The position numbers and the translations under genes were made by a program. The notes beneath the pieces are model-generated. The model made no database searches. It was not told the DNA's origin and was given only the letters and a program-made list of their open reading frames with translations. Shown one piece after another: positions 32,884 to 45,800 of a stretch of DNA of 64,000 nt. Every line of letters begins with the position of its first letter. Positions within the stretch are counted from its first letter, which is position 1. Origin of the DNA: Hirundichthys speculiger (lineage: Eukaryota > Chordata > Actinopteri > Beloniformes > Exocoetidae); assembly GCA_018398805.1 (NCBI GenBank), contig JAGFBZ010000814.1, positions 1 to 64,000 on the forward strand, written 5' to 3'.

Positions 32884-35800
32884 GGGGCACTAAGCAATTT
32901 CTAGAACATTTATAGTCACCCAAAAAGTTGACATCAATTTCACCAGAATTCTCTCTTTGACATTGTACAAAGGGGTTTAAATAAAAAGAAAAAAGGCAGC
33001 CACAAGTATTTTTTTCTTTCCTTCTGTTCTTTCTTTCCTTTTTTTTTAGAAAAAAAAAAAACTCAAATCCAAACCAGGAATGACCATGAGTAATGCCTCA
33101 GTTTCAGACAGTCATAACTCGTCTGTCTGTAACTCAGAGCGGGGAGATTGAGTAATAGTATGGTGACTGGCAACAACAGTGAGGATGAATGTGTAGCGTG
33201 AGCAGAGTCAGAGGTATGAGGGTTGTACAAAACAGACATGATGTGCATTTGCATCAATAAAGCTAGATCATTGTCTGGATGTGAAATGTGTTAGAAGCAA
33301 TTCTATTGCCCAGAATCAGTTACTGAAGTTAAAGTAAGCTTTCTACAGCTGCTCCAGTCCCTTCAGTAAGTCTTTCTGTCCATGAAATCATGAGCCGGAC
33401 CTCCTTTAAATTCGCAGCCGCCAAAAAATGCAAATGTAATCGGGCTACACACATTGGTGACTGATTATAAAGATGCTGGCAGCATGTCTGGAAACCAGTA
33501 ATAGATTTTGCTAGCACGCACTTTGTCAACAGAAATGTTGAGAAAATTTATAACCATGAGGTATATTTTCCAGATGACATATTACATTTCTAGCTTTAGA
33601 TGCTTCCACCAACAATAAATGTGATAATTAATACATAAGCAGTATATTCTTACCTAAAACATTAGCCTTTGGCTTTCTGGATAAGTTGTGCACAGATGAA
33701 AGGGATGAGATGTCAATATTTATTTGTTGCCATAGCAGCAGTGAAGTTTACATCTAAAGAGTATCAAAGAAAATAAGGGGGAAAGTGTGGAATAAAGCAC
33801 ATACAGGAAGAAAAGGATACTTTCCAGATAATGTAAGTGATAAAAATGATTCCATATGTCCTTCCTCTTCAGATGTGTTCAGTGTAATTATATACGTTTG
33901 TGCCATTAAACTTTGTTCAATTAAGAAATGTTGAAAGGGTGAAACTTCAGCAAAGCTTAGTATCTGGGACAGAAGTGTTGGAGCGTGCATGAGCTCACGG
34001 AGATCCGAATTACAGAGCCCATACCGACATGAAAGACTTGTTAAACCCAGTGCTGCCCTCAAAGCCGTCTCCCATCTCGAAGGGGCGATAAAACTCAAGC
34101 ATGCTGTGTGGCAGATTTCCTTGACATCATTCTTTTCAGCCAGCTTGACAATATTTCCTGCACACGTAGGGGAACAGCTTGCCAAGAACATCAGTAAGTT
34201 TTGGACCAGTGTTTACCTTTTACAGGATGTCTGGAGAGTTTGCAGTCAGTGATATCATCACTGGGATGATCTACTCGAAGAACCACCCACAAAGCTCCCT
34301 CATTTATTATATCTGCTTACAAAAAGACGTCGACTCGTCTTTGTCAAAATAACGCCTTCATGTGTTCTAAGCATGCTGGCTGCAGTGGAGCTGTTGTGTG
34401 AGTGGATGTGCCTGGTTTTAGCTGAAATGTGCACCAGACACTGACTTCATTCCCACAATGCTCACCACAGTAGTTCCATCCATCCTGCTTCCCAGCCTGC
34501 CAGCCAAGTCTTGTTTGCAAGAAGGGAAGGGAGGTGTGTGTGTGTAGGGGGGAGGGGGGGGTGCTGGTATCAAATCAAACACTTGGTAGTTACTAACGGA
34601 AAGAGTAACTGGTTTGGTTGCAAGTCCATGCAAAGTCCCAAAGCTACTGTTTTGGGTTTGGTTTAAGATTTCATATCATTCACATCAGCCCAGGCGTTAC
34701 AGCAGCACTACAGATGCTGGGTTGAACTCGTTCCAAATCCTCACACTTATATTTTGTTCCAATAAAAATGACTTTCTAGGCTCGTGTGAATAAAAGCTAT
34801 TATAGAAACATTTACAGAAGTAGCGTAGGAGAAAGAAAGTAAAATAGAGCGCTACTGATCTCGGTTGTATGTTAAATTCTAAATTACTATTATATTGAAT
34901 TATGCTAACTCTGTAACTACTATACAAACTGAGAATTCCCACTCAGAGCTTGGTGTAAAAAAAAGAGGTAAAAGGAAAGTGAAAAATGAATTTGACTTGA
35001 AACATAACACCAAACAAATGCTAATGATGCTCTGTGTGTGTAGATGTCTGAGTAACTCCTTAAGCTGCTGATAATAAGACTATATTGTCTCAACACTTTG
35101 GCAGAACGAACACATTTGCCTCCCCCTCAGGAAATATGCTGTCTGCTCTATTAAGCCAGAGCTTCTGTTTGCCAGACTCATAGTTGTTCACTAATCACTC
35201 TGCTGAGATTTACAGCCCTGACAGGACAGGTAATTGTCAATCCTGTAACCACCCTCAGACACAACACATGCTGTGAAGAGCTGATTCCACCAAAGAAAAA
35301 CTTTCTCACACACAAGCCTGAGTCAGAAATGGCAAGATGAGCAGCTGATGGGTCTACAAAAAAGACAAAAAAAGACACAAAGTAATTTGTTGCTTGCATC
35401 CCACAAGTTTAAATAAAAGCATCTTCCACATAAAGTAAGCTGTTTCTGCTGCATGACATGCAGAATGGAGAGATGATACCACATGCCAAACTTGAAACAT
35501 GGACATCAAACTTACTTGACACTTGTGTTCTCCATTTTCAACCAGATGCCCCACTAGCCTACGTCTGTAATCACACAGCTGTAAAATGAGTCCTTCAAGT
35601 TCCCTTTAAGTGCATCCACAGCTGTTCATCAATCTCCCAACGTCAGCAAAACCTCAAGATAAGATTATATGACAGCTTAATGGAAAATATCTTCCATACA
35701 ATCATGATCAGCAAGCTGCAGCTGGCAGAAAGGGGCGGTCCTTCCACCTCATTCATTCAAACACTTTTTCCTTCCACTTTTTTCTTTCTTTTTTTATTTT

Positions 35801-36027
35801 AAGCAACAACATCCTCAAAGACATAGACATAATAAACTGATTTGTGAGCACAAAGGATGGATATCCAGAACCAGTACAAAACTAGTGCCATTTCTAGATG
35901 TGTCAGTACAAATGTATTTGTTGGATCTAGGACAAACAGTGTTCATGCAACATTAATTCTTTGTAAACATAAAGCGGCTAGAGTCCAACTGTTACATTTG
36001 TTCTTCAGTCATGGCTGAGCTCTGAAG
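28511..36027. other. Non-coding intergenic stretch
   Basis: I see no gene here. It holds short TA-rich patches (28570-28640), poly-A at 29299-29316, an (AAAAT)n patch near 29667-29690, poly-T near 30325-30345, an A/G homopolymer pair at 32852-32887, and a comparatively GC-rich block at 31380-31590. Open frames such as the one on the minus strand at 33754-34191 have no recognisable domain or clean splice context. Confidence 0.55.
32852..32887 (+). repeat. Poly-A/poly-G homopolymer junction
   Basis: About 24 A bases are directly followed by 12 G bases. Such runs are prone to assembly and length error. It may be the worn tail of a retro-insertion, but no body is recognisable beside it. Confidence 0.8.
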
Positions 36028-36767
36028 TCAATCAATCAATCTTTATTTGTAGAGCGCTTTTCCTGCAAGGGCATGCAACACAAATTGCTTTACAGAATTA
36101 AAAACAATTATCACAAGCATCCGGGCCCCCCCGACTCCAACAGACAGGCGGCCCCCAGATCAGAGGGAGGAACCCCCAGCCAGCCAGGCCAGAGGGACCC
36201 AAGGACAGCACCTCCATCAGCAGACCTGACACAGCTCCCAGTGTGGAGGACCCCCCTGGAGTTAAAAGCTAAAGATTAAAAGCATAAAATAGCAAGATAA
36301 AAGCAGCAAGATTTAGCATCATCTTAAAAGCAGGTTAAAAGCAACAATGTAAAATGAGATGAAACCAGATAAAAGCATAAGAAGAGTTTAAAATATTAGT
36401 TAAAAGCATGATTAAAAAGGTGTCTTTAATGTCTTTAATCTTCTTTTAAAAATATCAACAGTCTCTGCTGGCTCTCCGGCAGGCTGTTCCACAGGTGGGG
36501 GCTATAGTGGCTAACTGCTGCCTCACCGTGGGTTTTTGTTCTAGGCTTTGGTATGGTTAAAAGGCCAGTGCCGGAGGACCGCAGGGTCTGCGAGGGTTGA
36601 AGCAGGTCAGATAAGTGAGAGGGCGCAAGGCCGTTAAGACATTTAAAAACCAGAAGGAGAATCTTAAAATCGATCCTGAAGCGGACGGGGAGCCAATGGA
36701 GCGACTCTAAAACCGGTGAAGTGTAGGCTGATGCCACCAAATGCAATCGTAACAAAGTTGTTGTCAA
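36028..36767 (-). mobile_element. L2-type LINE 3' end
   Basis: On the minus strand 36767-36435 translates to a reverse-transcriptase C-terminal region with LESLHWLPVRFRIDFKILLL, FKCLNGLAPSHLSDLL and SPHLWNSLPES. The copy ends at 36028-36060 with the characteristic reverse of aatcaatcaatctttatttg plus agagcgctttt. The middle (36110-36430) is a divergent 3' untranslated stretch with many aaaagca words. The copy is 5'-truncated, as is usual for LINEs. Confidence 0.88.
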
Positions 36768-37624
36768 GTTTCCTCAGACAATGATTTGAAGGCAGAATTC
36801 ACACGCACGTGTTTCACTTAAATGGGACGATGTTTCACATTGCTGAATTGAACTGTTGTTTCACCTCACTGATGTAACTTGTTGTGGGAAGTCAAGGTCG
36901 AGTTCAAATTCCCAAGTGGCAGTGCAGACAGTTCACGTGTCTGACCTCATGACTGACCGTCACTCCAGCTGTTTTTGAAAAACTCCATGCTGTGCACCAT
37001 GCATTAAAAGTAGTATCCATTACATACTTTATACTGGTCCCGTGGTTGTCATTTGTACATAATATGACATTATAAAAAACAGCTATGCTATGGCACACTC
37101 AGTCTCAATCAGCTTTCACTGTAGTGGCAAACTGCATTATTATATAGTATGTGAGGTAGACCGGTCAGTTACATACTGGAAATTTTCCCAGAAGATGGAA
37201 AAAAGCCATCCAGGTATTTTTCACATTGTGCAACTGCATTCTGCATAACGTACCAGTATGTACAGCTAGTGTTGTATTCTGTTTCCAAAGCAATTCCAAA
37301 CAAGAGGTCTGCCCACAGAGTAGTATTAATGCATTGCATCTCTGTGATTTATGCCTTTTAGATTTGCTGCAAAGTACTTTGGGGCCAAGCTTATTTGGCT
37401 GTGTGTGTACAGAAATGTCCCACACATTTAGACTCTGAGCACAATAAGGTAGTTAAAATTTTGCTTATTCAAGAAAGTGAAAAATCTTTATTTGCCAGCA
37501 TGTTATTACACACACAGAGTAATTAGACCTTCGCAATTAACCCCTCTAAATTTGTGAAGACACAATGAGCACTGGGCAATTTTAAGTACACATAAACACA
37601 CTAGTGAGACTGAGCTCACACTTA
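36768..37624. other. Non-coding intergenic stretch
   Basis: AT-rich sequence between the L2-type fragment and the SINE fragment. I see no gene or repeat that I can name. Confidence 0.5.
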
Positions 37625-37825
37625 ACTATAACTGTGGCGCCCAAGGAGCTATTGGTATGGTTCTGCGCCTTGTTCATGGGCACCTCAGCCATGACTGAGA
37701 ATAGAGTTCTTCAGCACACACACACCCTCCAATCCCCACCCCTGGCATATGGGTTTTTCCGGCCAGTCAGGGAAGCGAACCAACAACACAAGTCTCAACT
37801 TTAACCTCTGAGCTACAGCTGCAGC
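37625..37825 (-). mobile_element. tRNA-derived SINE-like fragment
   Basis: On the minus strand, from about 37825 downward, tgtagctcagaggttaaag resembles a tRNA A box, and ttgttggttcg about 35 bases on resembles a B box. The rest (tgcgccttgttcatgggcacctcagcc on the plus strand, described in part) resembles a widespread fish interspersed repeat. Family name unknown to me. Confidence 0.6.
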
Positions 37826-39295
37826 AGCTCTAACAATAGTAAGATAAAAGTTCATATGACTCAAGGTCAATGCAGAGCTGAGGTCACTAGATTTAAAAAT
37901 AATCAAAGACACCATAAACTAACACCAAGTGTATCTGAGTTCAAACATGTTTTAAAAGTATATGCTCAGTAATGTAAATTTCAGTAGTGTTGTTCACTAG
38001 GTTTTTGCTGAAATTTAACAATGACAATTAAAAAGTGAGTTAGACATTTCAAACTGATTCCACTGTTTGATGACATTATTCAGCTGTGTTAAGTGAAAAA
38101 GAATTGTATTGATAAGAGTGGTGACAAGCATTAGTACCAATACATGACACAGCAGGATATAACATGTTTTCATAAAATTCTGATACCCATCCCTCCCTTA
38201 AATAAAAAGAAAGGGTGACATCAGTGCAAACACTCTCAGCATAATTGAAAACACGTTATTACATGGGTTATATGGGTCCAATGAAAGCATGTTACACCAC
38301 ATCTTAGAGTCAGTCAACACGCAATGTTATTTTAGAAGAAGACTGAGGAAACTGAAAGACAGTATCCCACGCTGCAAGTGAAGTTTGTCTTGGCAGCATC
38401 TTCGTTTAGTTATCTCCAGTCCGGCGTTCACATTTTGTGCTTTGTCTCTGTTGGATGCTTTGTGTGCGCATGATGTACTGGATCAGAGTTTTTCTTATTG
38501 GGAGTGGGAGTGCTGGTGGCTTACTTTCACAGAGATGTGACCTCTAAAGTTTTGACCCCAGGAAATGGGGGGAGTTCTGGAGGGTCTAACAGCCATCCAT
38601 CAACGTTAGCGCTGTGGGACACGTGTAGCATGGCTACGTTGCGCTCTCTGGCTTTCCTCTCAACACTGACCATTTCATGCTTCTTGAAATCCAATACATA
38701 CTTATATTTAGCTTGTCCTTCCTAAATTTTACTATGTGTACAGGGCCAACAAATAGTCATGACTTATGAGACATGGCAGTTAAAGGTGGCTGCATGAAAT
38801 ATTACTGCACGTGTATGGCGACCAGCTGGAACTGCTTCGCTATTTTCTTTGTTACGAATAACACAGCAGCAAGTTATCAGACTGATGTCCACCTTAAAAA
38901 AGAGTGATAAATGGTTGTTTGCTGTGGAGAATAAATCAGCACACGCAGGTAATGATATTTTAAAAGGTCCCGGGAAGGTTGCTTATGCCTAAAGCTTGTC
39001 ATAAACTCTAAGGTCAGACCGCGAACACAGCGAATAACTTCCCCTAAAATATATGAACTTCTACACAGTGTGTGCATGTTTTATTAATTAATGAACATAG
39101 TTTTTCATCAAGCGTAAGTTGTAAAATTTGTAAAACAAAAACAAAAATCCTGGCACAAACAACGTTGTAATCTACAGCTTTTCCCATGCAGCCATCAACA
39201 CAAATAAACTGTAACTTTAGTTTGAAACATATAGGTAATAAGTGAGGATAATGCAGTGGAAGGTTCGGGGATAAATTAAATCAACACACGAAGAT
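37826..39295. other. Non-coding intergenic stretch
   Basis: No gene, RNA or transposon recognised. The open frame at 38498-38725 has no known motif and no supporting splice sites. Confidence 0.5.
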
Positions 39296-39823
39296 ATGGA
39301 CGTACTTCTGCCAACTGCAGACAGAAGTCTCTGGAAAGTAAATGTTTATCCAAATTGCAGCATCTGTGTCTTTCTGATGGCTCTCTTACTGTCCAGTCTT
39401 CTGATCCCCATCAACTCAAAGGCTGGGTCACTGGGTCTTCCGTCCCTGATCCATCATTCGTCCCTGAACTCTTCCTCTCCGGTCTTTCCAGGGCAGATAA
39501 CTCCATCAGGGACTGACTCAGCCAGAAGCCTCCCCCTGTTGTGGCTTCTCTCCAGTCTTGATGAAGGAAGTAGCACTTCTTGGTGGTACTTGCTGCCTGC
39601 TCAGAAAGATCCCTGCAATGATGGTCTCTGCTTTTACCCTCAGCACTTGGTAATGGTGCCAGCAATCACAGCCCTCTCCCAGGACTACTGGGCAGCAGTT
39701 TGGAATATGAATATAGGGATCCTTTTCTGTGGCACAGTGGGAACGCTGGAGTTTCTGTTAGACCACCAGAAAAGAGGTTGTTTGGGCTGGGGAGGATACT
39801 GTAGCCTGACTCAATTCATTTAA
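39296..39823 (+). CDS. Unrecognised 175-codon open frame followed by poly-A (doubtful gene)
   Basis: I do not recognise this protein. The frame opens with ATG, has a hydrophobic segment near residues 23-38 (VFLMALLLSSLLIPI) that could be a signal anchor, then a serine/proline-rich stretch and a tryptophan-containing C-terminal part (SWWYLL, QDYWAAVWNM). The stop is followed about 20 bases later by a 27-base A run, which could mark a retroposed copy. Against a gene: no conserved domain, no clear promoter, and an internal acceptor-like ggtctttccag at about 39483-39493. It may be a retrocopy remnant, an unannotated exon or chance. Confidence 0.2.
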   Translation: MDVLLPTADRSLWKVNVYPNCSICVFLMALLLSSLLIPINSKAGSLGLPSLIHHSSLNSSSPVFPGQITPSGTDSARSLPLLWLLSSLDEGSSTSWWYLLPAQKDPCNDGLCFYPQHLVMVPAITALSQDYWAAVWNMNIGILFCGTVGTLEFLLDHQKRGCLGWGGYCSLTQFI

Positions 39824-39841
39824 CTATTTCTCACTGAAAAC

Positions 39842-39880
39842 AAAAAAAAAAAAAAAAAAAAAAAAAAATTAAAAAAAAAA
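39842..39880 (+). repeat. Poly-A tract
   Basis: A run of 27 A, then TT, then 10 A, immediately downstream of the doubtful 175-codon frame. A-rich sequence continues to about 39897. Confidence 0.9.
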
Positions 39881-39899
39881 GGAAAAAATGAAATCATAG

Positions 39900-42800
39900 A
39901 GACAATCCTCTGATTAGACTTTAAATAGTGTCTGGTGTTTTTTTCCCTCTTGTTTGTTGGCCACATGGAGATTGAAAGGTACAAGGAGGATGTATAGATA
40001 GAGGGAAACAGTGGAAAAAGAGCAGAAGTAACCAGGTGGGAAGGTGGGAGGAAAAATGGTCATAATGCCAAAGCAGCATCTGATTCCCCCACATTCACAG
40101 CTGCCAATTCCACTGTGTTTTTGAAAAAACAAAGCATCATATTAAAATAATTGCTGCAAATTGTCTGTCTTTATGAACACCAAGTCATTGCACTCCATTT
40201 TTCTGGAATCTGCAGTAGAATGGGGTAGGATGCAGGAGGAGGAGAGAGGAAGAGAGAGGGTGGATAACAGCTTACTGTTATTTGCTGCATGTGCATCAAA
40301 CACCAGTAAGATGATGTCCACTCTTTGACTCATAATACAGTTATTTGTTGCATGTGTAAGTGGATACAATGTCATTCAATATCTATAATATATGTGGAAA
40401 TATTGTGCACATAAAGATTTAATTCCTTGCCCACTTTTTTGCCTTTACCAGATGTTTTAGTTTCAGCAGCAGCTGCATGGCAGTAGCAGGAATAGTAGGC
40501 TCACTTTAGTTAAAGTAGCAGATTCCATGGCACATTTCATAAAAATGCAGGCCTTCACAATAAAGTGATGTGATTTAAGTAATGAGACGCCTGTGTCCCA
40601 GTAGAGTTGCTTGCGCAGCAACACCCCCGGTAGATCTGCTAAAATTATAGATCATAGCCTGCTAAGCCATGTGACAAGGGTCTAATCCTATCCAGAGATG
40701 CTTTGGTAAATGAAATCATAGTTAAAACTGTTTAACAGTCCAGAGATGACACCCCAAATGTTTGATTTCAACAGGGAGTCCCCCCAGATCATTTCTTTGC
40801 CAGCTGGACCTATAACTCTATGCTGCAATGTCTTTCTTTCTTTCTTTTTTTTTTGTTTTTAACTAAAAACACCATGCTGCAAAACTTTGGCAAATATATT
40901 CGGTGAATTGTCATCAACTGCATTAAGCCAACTACTCTGTACAAACATCTGACTCATATCTGAGTTTCTGCCAGAACCTGTACAACTACAGCTATGATCT
41001 CATTCTTACACATACTTAAACCTAAAAGCAAACAGAGAATGGAAATTATTCATCAATATTTTTCATGGATTTTTCGTAAATGACAGTCTGGGAGAAGCTT
41101 TAACACGGCCAGAGTAGTTATATAACAAGTGGACCTTTAGGAAAAGCTACAATGAAAATAAAAATACAAAATCAAGTAAACAGTGTCTCTTACTGGATGA
41201 AAATTCAACTTATTATTTACATTTGCTATTTCTAATGATGCTGTGAAGGCTTAAGAGAAACACAGCTCACTATTGTATTTACTGGTGAGAAAAAAGCAAA
41301 ACTTTGAACGGGCAGCCAAATATGCAGCCAAGTACGTTACCACCAGGTTAAGCTGTTGTATTTCTCAGTATCATAAAGACTGGCAGACTCAGGTAGGTCT
41401 GTAAAATCTGATACAGAAGCGTTGTAGCCAAACTTCTCAGTACCATCCCCTGCAAGTCACATGACTCACTTTTAGTGCACTAATTGGTTTTCACTTTTAC
41501 AATGAAGGCATCCCTGACGCTAGGTCGTCTATAATCGTTTGATATACACCATGTGTGCTGACACAAGAGCTGATCATTTACAAGCTGCATGCTGATTAGA
41601 GCTCCAGAAAGGCTGAGAGTCAAGAAATTCAAGCTGCTTTTCTTTATGTTTATAGAAATGGAAAGTTTTTGGTGTTAGATTCCAAACAAACAGGTCAAGT
41701 ACTCTGACCCGCCTTTTACTTTACTCTCCGGGACATTCCTGCAAAATTACCTCATAGTGGACAGCAGGCCTGGATAGCAATAAAATCTGTCTCAGCAGAG
41801 ATGGCTTTTCCATCAGCTCTCTCTCGCTTCAGTCCAGGGTCGGGGTTTCACATTTGCAGTGTGGGACCCCCCTGTGGCAGCTTCGCAGGGGAAATAGGTT
41901 GTAATAACTTAAACTGCTCAGGAATAGACTCTCATATCTCATACTATTTGAGCTTAACAGTGTCGATGAGTGCACCTTAGACTCCTGGGTAGCTGCAAGG
42001 TCATCATCATTTTGGCGCACAGCATATCAGAAAAAAAGTAATAGTCTTATCTAATCTAAACAATAGTGGGAACAGAAACCAAAACATGAACAGCAGTACC
42101 TCTTGTTGTTGCTCATCTGATAGCTTCTTGTTTGGGTCAAGCTAAAAGGACTTTAAATTTTAAATTCTGTGTTCAGTTCAAGAAAATGTCATTCAAGGAC
42201 AACTGTGGACACACATGAAGACGTGCTACATCCAGAGATGTACAGGCCAGAAGAGACATTTTAGGAAACATATTTCCAGCAAAAATGTCTTTGAAACTTC
42301 CGGCAAAGGCAGCCATCTTTGCCAAAATGAATATCTTTCAGGCAAGTTTTGCATAGAGTGGAACTGTCTCTGCAAGTGTATACACAACATGAAGAAAGCC
42401 AATGTGCACACAAATGCAACTTATTCCAAAAACACAGATCTGCAAAAGTTTTAGAAAAAAAAATAGATGTTTATATTTTGACCCATCAAGCATTACTATC
42501 AATGAGGCATGTGATTGGTCCCAAAATGATTTTGCAGCACGATTCCAAACACACAGACTTTCCTCAGTGACAAGAAGAAAAAGAAGAAAAATTAGAAAAG
42601 AAATGAGCTTCATACCTATGGATGGTGCAGCAGTGCCTCTTGAATTTCCTTTAAAAAGGGGTGTTCTTGGTTTATTGTGGCGTTTACTTTGTAGAAGAGG
42701 AAAAACTGTGATAAAATCTGGCCAACGTGAGCCTCTGCTAGTGATGAATGGCAAAGTAGGAACCAGTTGTCAGCTCACTGTGCCTGGCTACCTGCTTTAA

Positions 42801-45800
42801 ACAAAGGAGCAAGAAAGAAAAGTCCCTTCAAGAGGATTTAATAAATCAGTCAGCTGCAGAAGCAACAAACATAAATCATAAAGAGGAAGAGACGCAAAAA
42901 GAAAACTGAAGGTACTTTCTAAGGGAGCTATAAAACATACTTGACAAACATTGTCATCACTGGGACATTTGCAGAAAAGATACAGACTTTGAATTTCATC
43001 CAGAGTCACTGCATCGGTGAAAGTAGACCTGAGCCCAATCATACCGATTATAAAAACTGATGCAAAAAGTTTAGATGCAAACACAAGCCTCAGAAAAGAG
43101 GCTCTCAGTTTTGACATCATGCTGGCATGTTAGCTGAACATACCGACAGACAGACTAGTGTAATAATGTCTGTCTGGGGTTTTGACCTTTGAATGGCAAA
43201 ACTTTGCCTGGCCAGTGGAAATAGCTGATCAAGCCTTGGCAAACGTTTTAGGACTTAAGTACATGGAAGCTTTGACCAACAAACATTAGGTAACTCTTTA
43301 ACTCTTTCAAATTCAACAGAGCTGTAACATAACACAAGAACATAGTCCAGCAGTTAAAATAATCCGTGAGGCAACAGGTCACCAGCTATACTGTCTGAAA
43401 CTGAACATCCTGGCAATTAACATACTTGATCCTTCTTTTCAAAACATAATCAACCCTGGCATCTTCCACAAACAGTCATGCAAATTAGATTTTAGGTTTG
43501 ATTAAGTGTCTGGCTCGAGGAATGTTGCAAACATAAAGAGGGGTTTTTTTGAGTCAACATGAATCAAACTGTTACCATAACATCATCCAGACAGGGATAC
43601 AACAGCAGGGCTCTTGGAAAAGAAATCTGCTGCATTGCTCTGGAGGAACAGCTAATGTTGTAAAGTTTTACTCATGAGACAATTCATCTGACAGTCGCCC
43701 TATTGTTCCAAAGTGAGACTGCCTGCCAACTCCATGAGGAGAAAGCAATAAACAGTTTCATTTGATTGCTGTTACCAGATGAATGTAACTTTCGTGCATT
43801 TTCAGCAGGTATATTATGTCACAACATGAGGTTCTCGGCAGTGAAGTGTTACATGTACAAACATCTAACTGCCAATGATTATGTCTTCTGTTTCTAGGAG
43901 GAAATTAAACACTTGACACTCTGAAGTTTGCACTGTACACGTTAATCTGTGGGAAGGAAGTCATCGAAACAGTGAAGCATTTCAATGGTGAACAGTGCAC
44001 ACTTCAAAACTGACCCTAGGCTTCACATCGCATTACGCTCTGATGAATGTGCATTTGAACTGACTGCCGTGGTCGAAGGCGGGGTGCAATCAGGATATTT
44101 CTCTTTAGGCCTGACTCAAGTGGTAACTGCTGGCAATTTCGTCCCTGCATCGTTCCCGCCCGGTCCAAATGCTGCAATGTAAAATCCGAGGGTCATCACG
44201 CAAATAATCACAGCTGCCCAGCAAAATGGAAGAGTGTTCGTGTTCGGAAATGTTTCCAAGGGAAATTTCCAAACTAAACATGCTATTGCTGATGTCTAAA
44301 ATCCGAGTCTTATGTGGTAGTCTGAACGTACAGTACAAAGAGCCTCTAGACAAGCAGCCAAATTATGATCTCAACACTGGCCTCCAAAAGCAGCCTGAGT
44401 CGAGAGGATACTAAGTGCATACATGTGTTTGTTCAGAAGTGCAGGGTTATTAAGCTTGTCTCGTTTTCTGATGTGGTCCAACACATGCCTCACTGGTCTA
44501 CTCAAACCATGTTTAGGTTACAGCAGTAAACATTTTGTAGCCAGATTTATCCACATCGTAAGACCCGTGGTATTAGTCCTTATAAAATCTTTCCCAAAGC
44601 ATCTACTCATTAACTATGAAGCTTGAAATGTCAGTGTGTCACCGAAAGATGTCGAATCCATTAAACTGATATGATTTCTGCATCTTTAACTAATTTGCTA
44701 GAACTTGGCCACACAAAACTATTACGAGTACCAAGCAGATGTGTTAAAAACTGAAATAACGCTCTTCCTTGGCAACGGAAGCACGGCACAACAGATTTCG
44801 CGGCACATTATCTCATGCAGTGGAAAAGTAATTCCCTTTTGTGGTTCACTTGGTTTTCTCCTGTGAAACTGGGGTCTGTCATTGGAGTAAGGGCGAGGAA
44901 CGTACTTTAATCTGGAAAATATTATTGGGGGTGGAAGAACATGGGAAACAATAACAGTTGAAGGATTTCTTCTTCCATCCTCTGGGTTTTGTGATTTAAA
45001 GATATGCTTTAGTCTGCAATTTTAGCTTACCACAGCTACCCGCTTGGCCCCCATCCTGTTCTGCTCTTTTTCCATCTCCTTCTAAAGTGGACTTTTGTCC
45101 GGGCCGGGCCAAAAGGTAAGAATGGCTGGAGGAGAGCGAAACCCACAGACAGCACGTTCAGAGGGGTTAATCTCCAGTTCAATCAGTTGTGCTTTTCCCA
45201 GATAATTTAAAGGACTGGCGTTCATTCAGCTCTGAGCTGTCAGGTGACTCCACAACCCTCCTGCCAGAACAGTTGCAACAGAAGATGATAGTGTATCATG
45301 AGGTCTTGCAATCCGGCATGGAGAGCTTCCCATCTTTATTCAAGAAACTTGCTATTAACACATGGAGAAGTAATCACAATAAATGGAGCAAGTAGGTCTT
45401 TCTTCAAAGCGGGATGATTCCCTTCTGTTTTTGACATTGAGGCAGCCAGAGCTTTCCGGCTCCCGATTAACTACTGTTTTCACAAAGGAAACCATAACAA
45501 ATGATTTGTAAGCTGTTGTCTAACAAAAATCACCTCAGGGACACTAACCTGAAAATCTAATCCACATTTGTTTCCTGCTGAGGTGTATTGTGGAAAATAC
45601 CTTTTGTGGAAAAATAAAAGGCTTCTGACTGGAAAAAAAACAAAGATGTAGTGAAACTCTGTATATTTTTAAGACTGCATAGTTAGATTTTTTTTTTAAT
45701 TAGTTAAAAATATGAACAGTCTACACAGAACAGTGTTGCATTTTGAAGCAAACCTGCACGTGAGTCTGCTTTCATCAGCTTTGCCTTGTGAAGGTACTGT

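Noticed and set aside
33754..34191. Minus-strand frame of 145 codons
   Set aside because: No domain or family resemblance, no clear promoter or exon borders, and no repeat signature. Likely accidental.
42338..42800. Overlapping long open frames on both strands (up to 138 codons)
   Set aside because: No recognisable domain, no consistent splice signals, and the same bases are open on both strands, as expected by chance or composition.
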